This document shows positions 33,379 through 40,982 of a stretch of DNA of 64,000 bases, piece by piece. Position 1 is the first letter of the stretch. Each line of letters opens with the position of its first letter. Position numbers and translations under genes: made by a program. The stretch comes from JBPEWY01 sp052032225 (GTDB lineage: Bacteria > Bacteroidota > Bacteroidia > Flavobacteriales > Flavobacteriaceae). The notes beneath the pieces were generated by a model. It was given only the letters and a program-made list of their open reading frames with translations, made no database searches and was not told the DNA's origin. The DNA is taken from NCBI GenBank assembly GCA_052032225.1, contig JBPEWY010000013.1:17485-81484 (forward strand), in the 5' to 3' direction.

Positions 33379-33828
33379 ATGGAGCCAATATTTGATGATG
33401 CATACTTTATGAAGAAAGCGCTGCAAGAAGCAGAAGCTGCTTTTGATAAAGACGAAATTCCTGTTGGGGCGGTTGTGGTTATAAACAATACCATTATTGC
33501 CAGAGCACATAACCTAACAGAAACGTTAAATGATGTAACTGCCCATGCCGAGATGCAGGCTATTACTGCAGCCGCAAATTACTTAGGCGGAAAATACCTA
33601 ACAGATTGCACATTGTATGTAACATTAGAGCCATGCCAAATGTGTGCAGGGGCATTATATTGGAGTCAAATTTCTAGAATTGTTTATGGGGCTGCAGATC
33701 ATAAAAGAGGATTTAAAGTGTTAAAAACTAAACTGCACCCAAAAACAAAAGTAGTAGGGGGGATTTTAGAAAATGAAGCTGCAGACTTGCTTAAGCGATT
33801 TTTTATACAAAAAAGAAATTTAAACTAA
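33379..33828 (+). CDS. tadA: tRNA-specific adenosine deaminase
   Basis: A 149-residue zinc deaminase. Motif HAEMQAI provides the zinc His and catalytic Glu, and PCQMCAGAL the two zinc cysteines; KDEIPVGAVVV and the C-terminal GGILENEAADLLKRFF match TadA. It converts adenosine 34 to inosine in tRNA-Arg(ACG). The start is the ATG at 33379 (MEPIFDDAYFMKKAL); an upstream ATG at 33349 would overlap the promoter box. It is divergent from dxs and ends in a strong terminator shared with the cold-shock gene. Confidence 0.93.
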   Translation: MEPIFDDAYFMKKALQEAEAAFDKDEIPVGAVVVINNTIIARAHNLTETLNDVTAHAEMQAITAAANYLGGKYLTDCTLYVTLEPCQMCAGALYWSQISRIVYGAADHKRGFKVLKTKLHPKTKVVGGILENEAADLLKRFFIQKRNLN

Positions 33829-33856
33829 AAAAGCGCAACATTAGTTGCGCTTTTAA
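33827..33856 (+). terminator. Bidirectional terminator between tadA and the cold-shock gene
   Basis: AAAAGCGCAAC (33829-33839) pairs perfectly with GTTGCGCTTTT (33844-33854) with a 4-nt loop, flanked by A- and T-rich sequence. Confidence 0.88.
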
Positions 33857-33887
33857 AAATCGTAATCAAAATAAAATACTCTATAAT

Positions 33888-34079
33888 TTAGATAACTTGC
33901 ACTTGCGAAGCCATCATGCCTTTTCTACCTTCTTCTTCAACATATTCTACTTTGTCACCTTGACGAATTTCTACACCGTTAAGAGAGCTAACGTGTACAA
34001 AAATGTCATTGCCAGTTTCTTCGTTGGTAATGAATCCATAACCTTTAGATTCATTGAAAAATTTTACTGTTCCAGTCAT
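33888..34079 (-). CDS. CspA-family cold-shock protein
   Basis: A 63-residue single cold-shock domain from the ATG at 34079 (MTGTVKFFNESKGYGFI). RNP1 is KGYGFI and RNP2 is DIFVHV; the length is exactly that of CspA-type RNA chaperones. An upstream in-frame ATG would add nine hydrophobic residues not found in the family. A TAATTTTG -7 box at 34111-34104 would give a 5' leader of about 18-20 nt. It is monocistronic, ending at the bidirectional terminator. Confidence 0.95.
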   Translation of the reverse strand: MTGTVKFFNESKGYGFITNEETGNDIFVHVSSLNGVEIRQGDKVEYVEEEGRKGMMASQVQVI

Positions 34080-34103
34080 TATAAATAAATAAAAATTAAA
34101 AAA

Positions 34104-34111
34104 CAAAATTA
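34104..34111 (-). promoter_or_regulatory. -7 box of the cold-shock gene promoter
   Basis: TAATTTTG on the minus strand fits TAnnTTTG, 24 nt upstream of the start codon. Confidence 0.5.
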
Positions 34112-34178
34112 GTGTTTATATTACAAAAACGCCTGTTTTTTCTGCTTTTTATTTCAAAAGCAGTTCTTTTTCAGGTGG

Positions 34179-34412
34179 TTATATGTTTTTGTCTCGCATT
34201 TTATCAAGAGTTTCTTTGGTAATCATATAGTCTTTTGCACTTTTATTACGATATCTGTAGTATATAAAAAGAGGCATAACCACTAAAAAAAGGGCTAATA
34301 CACCAAAACCAATAAATTTTTCGGCTAACGGATGTTGTTTTCCTTGTAAAATAAAACCGGTTATTAAAAGCCCCAAGTCTATTAAAAATGTTAGTAATAT
34401 TATGTATTTCAT
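34179..34412 (-). CDS. Small two-helix membrane protein downstream of the ClC gene
   Basis: I do not recognise a family. The 77-residue product has two hydrophobic helices (about 3-22 and 33-52) separated by LQGKQHPLAEKF, then a basic cytoplasmic tail of about 25 residues (YRYRNKSAKDYMITKETLDKM). It starts 10 nt after the ClC stop on the same strand and is probably co-transcribed with it, so it may be an accessory of the transporter, but that is only inferred from position. Confidence 0.7.
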   Translation of the reverse strand: MKYIILLTFLIDLGLLITGFILQGKQHPLAEKFIGFGVLALFLVVMPLFIYYRYRNKSAKDYMITKETLDKMRDKNI

Positions 34413-34422
34413 GACCAGAACA

Positions 34423-36207
34423 TTATCTAGTAAAGGTAATTAACTTTCTTCTGTATGCGGTAAGTAATTTAGATTTAGATACAAATCCTGCGTATTTACC
34501 ATTTTTAATAACAGGTAAATTCCAAGCGCCACTATCTTGAAACTTTTTCATTACTTGTTTCATGTTGTCTTCTTCGTATATAATGTACTCTGGGGCATCG
34601 TGCATAAGGGTTTTTACAGTTATTTTATTGTACAAAGAGGTGTCGAACATAATTTCTCTTATATCATCTAATAAAACAATGCCCACTAGCTCATCTTCTT
34701 GGTTTACAACCGGAAATAAATTTCGGGTAGATTTAGCAACCCCTTCATGCAGCATTTCTCCCAGGGTCATATTGGGTGTAAGTTTTACAAACTTATTTTC
34801 TATAACGCGGTCTAACTTCATTAATGTTAATACCGTTTGATCTTTATTGTGTGTTAGCAGTGCTCCTTTTTCTGCTAATTCTCGCGTATAAATGGTGTGT
34901 TCTAAGGTGTTTTTGGTAATTATAAAAGAGATAGCTGTTGTAATCATTAAAGGCACAAAAAGCTCATATCCTCCCGTGATTTCTGCAATTAAAAATATAG
35001 CGGTTAACGGTGCGTGCAATACACCGGCAATAAGCCCAGACATTCCAACTAGTGTAAAGTTTGCTTCAGAAACATGTATGTCTAACCCTAAATTATTTAT
35101 AACTTTTGCTACTACATTGCCCAGCGCACTACCCATAACCATAGTAGGAATAAAAATTCCTCCGGCACCACCTGCAGCAAAGGTTAGGGTCATTGCAATG
35201 GCTTTAAAAATGGTAATGCCAACTAGCAAACCAATAATAACCCAGCTTTTTTCTATAATCGCATCAAAAGGGGTTTTGCCTAAAGCGGCAATATCATTTC
35301 CGGCCAATAAATTATTTATAAAACCAAAACCTTCACCATATAAAGGCGGAATAAAATAAAGCATTACACCAATGATACCACCACCAATTAAGAGTTTAAA
35401 TAAAGCTGATTTAAACTTGCCAAATACTTGTTGAATACCAAAATACATTTTGGTAAAATAAACCGACGCAATTGCTGTGCCTGCTCCCAAAATAATATAA
35501 AATGGAGTGTCTTGTATAGCAAATTTGTCGGTAACGGTAAAGCTAAATAAATGGTCGTCTCCTAAAAAAAAGTACGATGTGAGTACCGATGAAACAGAGG
35601 CTAACAATAACGGTAAAAGAGACGTTAAAGTTAAATCTAAACTAAATACCTCTACAGCAAAAATAATGGCAGCAATTGGCGATTTAAAAATAGACGAAAT
35701 TGCTCCAGATGCAGCACAAGCTATAAGTAAAATTCTGGTTTTACTATCTATATGAAATAACCTGCTTATGTTAGAACTTATGGCTGCACCACTTGCCACG
35801 GCAGGGCCGAGTAATCCAACAGATCCTCCAAAACCAACAGTAAGCGGAGCTGTTATTAGCGGGTAAAATATTTTAGAGGGTTCTATAATCCCATTTTTCT
35901 TAGATAAAGAAAAAAGTATAGATGGGATAGCTTGCTCAATCGGTTTTTTAATTATAAATCGGGCAATTAAATATACTAAAATCAATCCTATCAAAGGCAA
36001 AACAAAATAGAGTTGATTTTTAGAGAAAATAATGCCTTGCTCTAAAGCAGACTGAATAGTGAAAGTTATATTTTTAAGTGTAACAGATGCTAACCCTGCC
36101 AATAACCCCACTAAGACACTTAAAATGAAAATAAAATTTTTGTTAGAGATGTGCTTGTATCTCCAAATTAAGAAACGAGTTAGTACTGACTTTTTTTGAG
36201 TTGCCAT
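34423..36207 (-). CDS. ClC-family chloride channel/transporter with CBS pair, gating Glu replaced
   Basis: A 594-residue protein. The membrane part (about 25-440) has the ClC helices, with FGGSVGLLGPAVASGAA at about 127-142, GMSGLIAGVLHAPLTAIFLIAEITGG and a GGAGGIFIPTMVMGSALG selectivity segment. Two CBS domains occupy about 455-590. In the G-x-E-x-P selectivity motif the gating glutamate (E148 of E. coli ClcA) is replaced by Leu133 (GLLGP), and the GSGIP motif is EQAIP (91-95). Most bacterial ClC exchangers keep the glutamate, so this one may conduct rather than exchange, or move another anion. A small membrane protein follows 10 nt downstream. Confidence 0.9.
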   Translation of the reverse strand: MATQKKSVLTRFLIWRYKHISNKNFIFILSVLVGLLAGLASVTLKNITFTIQSALEQGIIFSKNQLYFVLPLIGLILVYLIARFIIKKPIEQAIPSILFSLSKKNGIIEPSKIFYPLITAPLTVGFGGSVGLLGPAVASGAAISSNISRLFHIDSKTRILLIACAASGAISSIFKSPIAAIIFAVEVFSLDLTLTSLLPLLLASVSSVLTSYFFLGDDHLFSFTVTDKFAIQDTPFYIILGAGTAIASVYFTKMYFGIQQVFGKFKSALFKLLIGGGIIGVMLYFIPPLYGEGFGFINNLLAGNDIAALGKTPFDAIIEKSWVIIGLLVGITIFKAIAMTLTFAAGGAGGIFIPTMVMGSALGNVVAKVINNLGLDIHVSEANFTLVGMSGLIAGVLHAPLTAIFLIAEITGGYELFVPLMITTAISFIITKNTLEHTIYTRELAEKGALLTHNKDQTVLTLMKLDRVIENKFVKLTPNMTLGEMLHEGVAKSTRNLFPVVNQEDELVGIVLLDDIREIMFDTSLYNKITVKTLMHDAPEYIIYEEDNMKQVMKKFQDSGAWNLPVIKNGKYAGFVSKSKLLTAYRRKLITFTR

Positions 36208-36264
36208 ACTGCACTAAATTACTGTATTTGTTTAGAATAGCAATCAAAAAATAGTTGCCGTAAG

Positions 36265-38016
36265 CTAATCTAACTTCAGCTTTATATGCAATTCGTCAAG
36301 TTGCTCGTTGTTTATAGGTGCCGGTGCATCTATCATTACATCTCTTCCGGCATTGTTTTTAGGAAACGCAATAAAATCTCTAATAGTTTCTTGGCCGCCT
36401 AATATAGCAACTAACCTATCAAAACCAAAAGCAATACCACCATGAGGCGGAGCGCCATATTGGAAAGCGTTCATTAAGAAACCAAATTGCGCTTCGGCTT
36501 CTTCTTTGCTAAAACCTAAAAGATCAAACATTTTAGATTGAAGCTCTTTATTAAAAATTCTAATAGAACCACCGCCAATTTCATTACCATTTAAAACCAA
36601 GTCGTAAGCATTGGCTCTTACTTGTTCTGGGCTGGTATCTAATAACGGAATATCTTCTGGTTTTGGTGCTGTAAACGGATGGTGCATTGCATGATAGCGC
36701 TCAGTCTCATCATCCCATTCAAGCAATGGAAAATCTACAACCCAAAGCGGAGCAAACTCATCAGGTTTTCTTAACCCTAAGCGCTCTGCAAGCTCCATTC
36801 TAAGCGCGCTTAGTTGAGGTCTAACTTTTTTAGCTTCGCCGGAGAGAATACAAATTAAATCGCCGGGTTTAGCACCGGTTCTATCAGCCCAAAGTGCCAA
36901 ATCTTCTTGATTGTAAAATTTATCTACAGACGATTTGTAGGTTCCATCTTCGTTGCATTTTACATATACCATTCCAGAGGCACCTATTTGTGGTCTTTTT
37001 ACCCAATCTATAAGTTTATCTATCTCTTTTCTGGTAAAAGAGGCAGCACCGGGAACGGCAATACCTACAACAAGTTCTGCATTATTAAAAATACCAAAAT
37101 CTCTGTGCTGAGCAATATCATTCAGCTCACCAAACTCCATCCCAAATCTAATATCAGGCTTATCATTTCCGTAGCGCTTAATGGCTTCCTGGTAGGTTAT
37201 TCTTGGGAAAGAATCTACAGTAACTCCTTTAATTTCTTTTAAAAGAAATTTGGTTAACCCTTCAAAAGTGTTCAGGATATCTTCTTGCTCAACAAAAGCC
37301 ATTTCACAGTCTATCTGTGTAAACTCCGGCTGTCTGTCTGCTCTTAAATCTTCGTCTCTAAAGCATTTTACAATTTGAAAATACTTATCTAATCCTCCAA
37401 CCATAAGTAACTGCTTAAAGGTTTGAGGAGATTGTGGTAAGGCATAAAACTCACCTTTATTCATTCTTGAAGGCACCAGAAAATCACGTGCACCTTCTGG
37501 CGTAGATTTAATTAAATAAGGCGTTTCTACCTCTACAAAACCATTGTTAGATAAGTAGTTTCTAACGGCAATAGCAACTTTGTGCCTAAATAACAAGTTG
37601 TTTTTTACCGGGGTTCGCCTAATATCTAAGTACCTGTATTTCATTCTAAGGTCTTCTCCACCATCTGTTTCATCTTCAATGGTAAAAGGAGGTACTTTGG
37701 CACTATTTAATATTGTTAAATCTGTTACTAAAATTTCTATATCACCTGTAGCAAGATTTGGGTTTTTAGCTTCACGCTCAATAACAGTTCCTGTTACTTG
37801 TATAACAAATTCACGCCCTAGTTTTTTTGCTTGCTCAAAAACAACTTCGGGTGTTCTTTCTTCATCAAAAATTAATTGAGTAATCCCGTAACGATCACGT
37901 AGATCTACCCAAATCATAAATCCTTTATCTCTAATTTTTTGAACCCAACCGGCAAGCGTTACTTGTTGGTTTATTTGTGCAATACGTAATTCTCCACAGG
38001 TATGACTTCTATACAT
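36265..38016 (-). CDS. aspS: Aspartyl-tRNA synthetase
   Basis: A 583-residue class IIb synthetase of bacterial type. It has an N-terminal OB anticodon-binding domain (about 1-110, VTLAGWVQKIRDKGFMIWVDLRD), motif 2 (FRDEDLRADRQPEFTQID), the bacterial GAD insertion, and motif 3 (GAPPHGGIAFGFDRLVAIL). It charges tRNA-Asp. Whether it is discriminating or also charges tRNA-Asn cannot be decided here, although a tRNA-Asn gene lies at the window's right edge. A TACCTTTG promoter box lies upstream and it is divergent from the first tandem TonB receptor. Confidence 0.96.
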   Translation of the reverse strand: MYRSHTCGELRIAQINQQVTLAGWVQKIRDKGFMIWVDLRDRYGITQLIFDEERTPEVVFEQAKKLGREFVIQVTGTVIEREAKNPNLATGDIEILVTDLTILNSAKVPPFTIEDETDGGEDLRMKYRYLDIRRTPVKNNLLFRHKVAIAVRNYLSNNGFVEVETPYLIKSTPEGARDFLVPSRMNKGEFYALPQSPQTFKQLLMVGGLDKYFQIVKCFRDEDLRADRQPEFTQIDCEMAFVEQEDILNTFEGLTKFLLKEIKGVTVDSFPRITYQEAIKRYGNDKPDIRFGMEFGELNDIAQHRDFGIFNNAELVVGIAVPGAASFTRKEIDKLIDWVKRPQIGASGMVYVKCNEDGTYKSSVDKFYNQEDLALWADRTGAKPGDLICILSGEAKKVRPQLSALRMELAERLGLRKPDEFAPLWVVDFPLLEWDDETERYHAMHHPFTAPKPEDIPLLDTSPEQVRANAYDLVLNGNEIGGGSIRIFNKELQSKMFDLLGFSKEEAEAQFGFLMNAFQYGAPPHGGIAFGFDRLVAILGGQETIRDFIAFPKNNAGRDVMIDAPAPINNEQLDELHIKLKLD

Positions 38017-38039
38017 TTTTAAAGCTAAAAATTAAGGTG

Positions 38040-38047
38040 CAAAGGTA
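38040..38047 (-). promoter_or_regulatory. -7 box of the aspS promoter
   Basis: TACCTTTG on the minus strand fits TAnnTTTG, 23 nt upstream of the aspS start codon. Confidence 0.55.
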
Positions 38048-38207
38048 TAAAAGTATCTTTTTAACTAAAACATTTATTATGAGTAAATAAGGCTTTTTGA
38101 TAGAATATTGCGTAGAGGCTATTTGTGAAAAAAAACTTAAAATTTTTTGTAAAAAATGTTAAAATGTTAGAATATTGTCAGCCTATTAACCAATCAAATT
38201 AATATTT

Positions 38208-40847
38208 ATGAAATTAAACTTACGAAACAAAGTATGGGCTTTGCTCTTTTTTGTTGCGCCATTTGCTATGTGGGCACAAGGGGGTGAAGTAACCGGAACT
38301 GTTACTGACAGTGGTAATGGAGACCCGTTGCCGGGAGTGAATGTTGTTGTTAAAGGAACAACTAAGGGAACCACAACCGATTTTGATGGAAATTTTGAAA
38401 TTACTTTAGATGAATTTCCGGCAACGCTTGTGTTTTCTTCGGTAGGATTTAACACCAAAGAAGTTCAAGTTGCCGGTCCGGGTAGAATTAGTGTAACATT
38501 ACAAGAAGGTGTTGCGCTAGATGAAGTTATTATTTTAGGTAACCGTGCTAAACCCAGAACTATTTTAGATTCTCCTGTACCGATTGATAATATTGGTGTT
38601 GAAGAGTTGGTAAACAGTGGTAAGCCAACCATAGAGCGAATGCTTACGTTTAAAGTGCCGTCTTTTAACGCACAAAACCAAGCAATATCTGATGCTACCG
38701 CACACTATGATCCGGCTGATTTAAGAGGATTAGGGCCAAGTAGAACACTTGTTTTAATTAACGGAAAAAGAAAAAACCAAAGTGCTCAAGTTTACTTAAA
38801 CAGAACGCCTGGTAAAGGTGAAGTTGGTATAGATTTAAGAAGTATTCCAACGGCAGCCATAGAACGTGTAGAAGTGTTACGTGATGGTGCATCAGCACAG
38901 TACGGATCTGATGCTATTGCCGGTGTAATTAACATGGTGTTAAAGAAAAATGTAGAGTATTCTACTATTTCTGCAAGAACCGGAATTACCTCAGAAGGTG
39001 ACGGATTTAATTTTGCAGCAGACTTTAATACTGCTTTTAATTTTGGAGATGGTGGTTATATTAATGTTACTTTAGGATATTACAACCAAGAGTTAACCAA
39101 CAGAGCCGGTACACCTGGTACTGCAGACCTTCCTTCTGATGCAAGACCAAATGAAATTCAGTGGGCTATAGATAATCCGGATTTAGGAATGAAAGTAGGA
39201 CAACCAGATATGGAAAAAGGTGATTTATTTGTAAACCTTTCACATCCGGTTGGAGAAAATGCAGAGTTTTACTCTTTTCACGGATACAGCGTTAGAACCG
39301 GTAGAAGCTTTGCTTACTACAGAGCTCCATACTGGAGAAGAGATGTTGCTGACTCTGGATTTTTAACCCGTCCTGAAGATTTTATGGGATATCAGCCTAC
39401 CTTCGAGACTAAAATTAAAGACTACATGAACGTAGCGGGAATTAATTTTATGTTAGGAGAAGGTTTTTATGCAGATGCTAGTTTCACGCACGGTGCAAAC
39501 AATGTAATGTATACTGTAAACAACTCTGTAAATAGAGATTATTTAGCAGATAACGGAACTTCACCGAGAACTTTTCATCCGGGAGGTTATACCTTAAGAA
39601 ATATTATTGGAAACTTAGACTTTACAAAATCATTCTCAGACCAATTTAACGCGTCTTTTGGTTTTGAATACAAGAAAGAATACTTTCAAGGACATGAAGG
39701 AGATCCAATTTCATACTACAAATCAGGATCAGACTCATTTGCAGGTATAAAGCCGGAAGAAGCAGTAGATGTTACCAGAAGCAACTTTGCAGCGTATGCC
39801 GGATTAGACTATGATATTAATGACGATTTATTAATTGGTGTTGCCGGGCGTTATGAAGATTTTACTGATTTTGGTGATAATTTCTCATGGAAAGTTAACG
39901 GTCGTTACAAATTAGGGGAAGATGGTGCTATTAGAGCTTCATACAGCACTGGGTTCAGAGCGCCAACGTTACACCAGCGTCACTTAACCAATAGCCAGTA
40001 CATAATTGTAGCAGGTTCATCAGAGCCATTATTACAAGGTACATTAGCAAACGATAACCCTGCAGTACAAGCGTTAGGAGTGCCTAAATTATTTGCTGAA
40101 ACCTCTAGAAACTTATCGGCAGGAGTAACTTACAAGTTTAACCGTCATTTCTCTGCATCGGTAGATTTTTATCAAATAAATGTAGATGATAGAGTATTAT
40201 TCTCATCTCAAATTGGATCGGATGACGATGATACTACAACCAACCCTGTTGAGCAAATTTTAGAAGACAACAATGTTGTTGCTGTACAGTTTTTTATTAA
40301 TGCAGGAGACACAAAGACAACCGGAGCAGATATAGTTTTAAGCTATAACAATATTGAGATGGGTAACGGGAGGCTTAATGCTAATTTAGCGGCTAACTTT
40401 AATAAAACAACAATAGACGCTATTGCTACGCCAGATGTATTAGCTCAAAACGGGTATAATATTTTTGCTCGTGAGGAGCGTGGTTTAATTACTAACTCAA
40501 GACCAAGATCTAAGTTTATTTTAGGATTAGATTACGATACTCCTAAGGTAAATGTTGGGCTAAACAACACATTATTTGGTCCGGTAACAGTAACCGCTCC
40601 AGAATCTGGAGGAGAAGACCAAGAGTTATCATCTAAATTAGTAACCGATTTAAGCTTAACCTACAAGTTTACAGACAGACTTAGCTTAACAGGTGTTATT
40701 AATAACATGTTTGATGTTTACCCGGATGAGACACTGCCTTCTACAAACACAGCACAGGCGGGTAGCCGTTTTATTTACTCATCAGAAGTACAACAGCAAG
40801 GGCAGTTAGGTGCTAACTTTACTCTTGGGTTAAATTACAGCTTTTAA
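38208..40847 (+). CDS. TonB-dependent receptor, tandem copy 1
   Basis: An 879-residue outer-membrane receptor. A signal peptide ends near AMWAQ; a carboxypeptidase-regulatory-like domain (about 25-110) contains DPLPGVNVVVKGTTKGTTTDFDG; the plug (about 125-245) has GPSRTLVLINGKRKNQSA and ERVEVLRDGASAQYGSDAIAG; the barrel ends in LGLNYSF with terminal Phe. No SusD-like gene follows, which argues against a polysaccharide SusCD system. The plug class is shared with receptors of small ligands such as siderophores or cofactors, but the substrate cannot be told. The next gene is a paralogue of identical length; a terminator lies between them. Confidence 0.94.
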   Translation: MKLNLRNKVWALLFFVAPFAMWAQGGEVTGTVTDSGNGDPLPGVNVVVKGTTKGTTTDFDGNFEITLDEFPATLVFSSVGFNTKEVQVAGPGRISVTLQEGVALDEVIILGNRAKPRTILDSPVPIDNIGVEELVNSGKPTIERMLTFKVPSFNAQNQAISDATAHYDPADLRGLGPSRTLVLINGKRKNQSAQVYLNRTPGKGEVGIDLRSIPTAAIERVEVLRDGASAQYGSDAIAGVINMVLKKNVEYSTISARTGITSEGDGFNFAADFNTAFNFGDGGYINVTLGYYNQELTNRAGTPGTADLPSDARPNEIQWAIDNPDLGMKVGQPDMEKGDLFVNLSHPVGENAEFYSFHGYSVRTGRSFAYYRAPYWRRDVADSGFLTRPEDFMGYQPTFETKIKDYMNVAGINFMLGEGFYADASFTHGANNVMYTVNNSVNRDYLADNGTSPRTFHPGGYTLRNIIGNLDFTKSFSDQFNASFGFEYKKEYFQGHEGDPISYYKSGSDSFAGIKPEEAVDVTRSNFAAYAGLDYDINDDLLIGVAGRYEDFTDFGDNFSWKVNGRYKLGEDGAIRASYSTGFRAPTLHQRHLTNSQYIIVAGSSEPLLQGTLANDNPAVQALGVPKLFAETSRNLSAGVTYKFNRHFSASVDFYQINVDDRVLFSSQIGSDDDDTTTNPVEQILEDNNVVAVQFFINAGDTKTTGADIVLSYNNIEMGNGRLNANLAANFNKTTIDAIATPDVLAQNGYNIFAREERGLITNSRPRSKFILGLDYDTPKVNVGLNNTLFGPVTVTAPESGGEDQELSSKLVTDLSLTYKFTDRLSLTGVINNMFDVYPDETLPSTNTAQAGSRFIYSSEVQQQGQLGANFTLGLNYSF

Positions 40848-40871
40848 CTAATTAATTAACGGTTTAATAAT

Positions 40872-40910
40872 AAAGCCAAGGTTAAGCCTTGGCTTTATTA
40901 GTTTTTTAAC
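40872..40910 (+). terminator. Terminator between the tandem TonB receptor genes
   Basis: AAAGCCAAGG (40872-40881) pairs perfectly with CCTTGGCTTT (40887-40896) around a 5-nt loop, followed by ATTAG and TTTTTT. The two receptor genes are therefore likely separate transcripts. Confidence 0.88.
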
Positions 40911-40982
40911 AAAAAACTTACTTATTTATTAATTTTCTATATTTGACAATATTTTTAATTAACTAACTAATTCTTTATAGAT

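Noticed and set aside
34892..35359. 155-codon open frame on the plus strand inside the ClC gene
   Set aside because: It lies opposite a well-supported coding region, has low-complexity composition and shows no recognisable motif; it is a shadow frame.
38155..38169. Two AATGTTA copies upstream of the first tandem TonB receptor as another Pho-like array
   Set aside because: The two copies are 8 bp apart, not 11, and no further units or -7 box are in phase.
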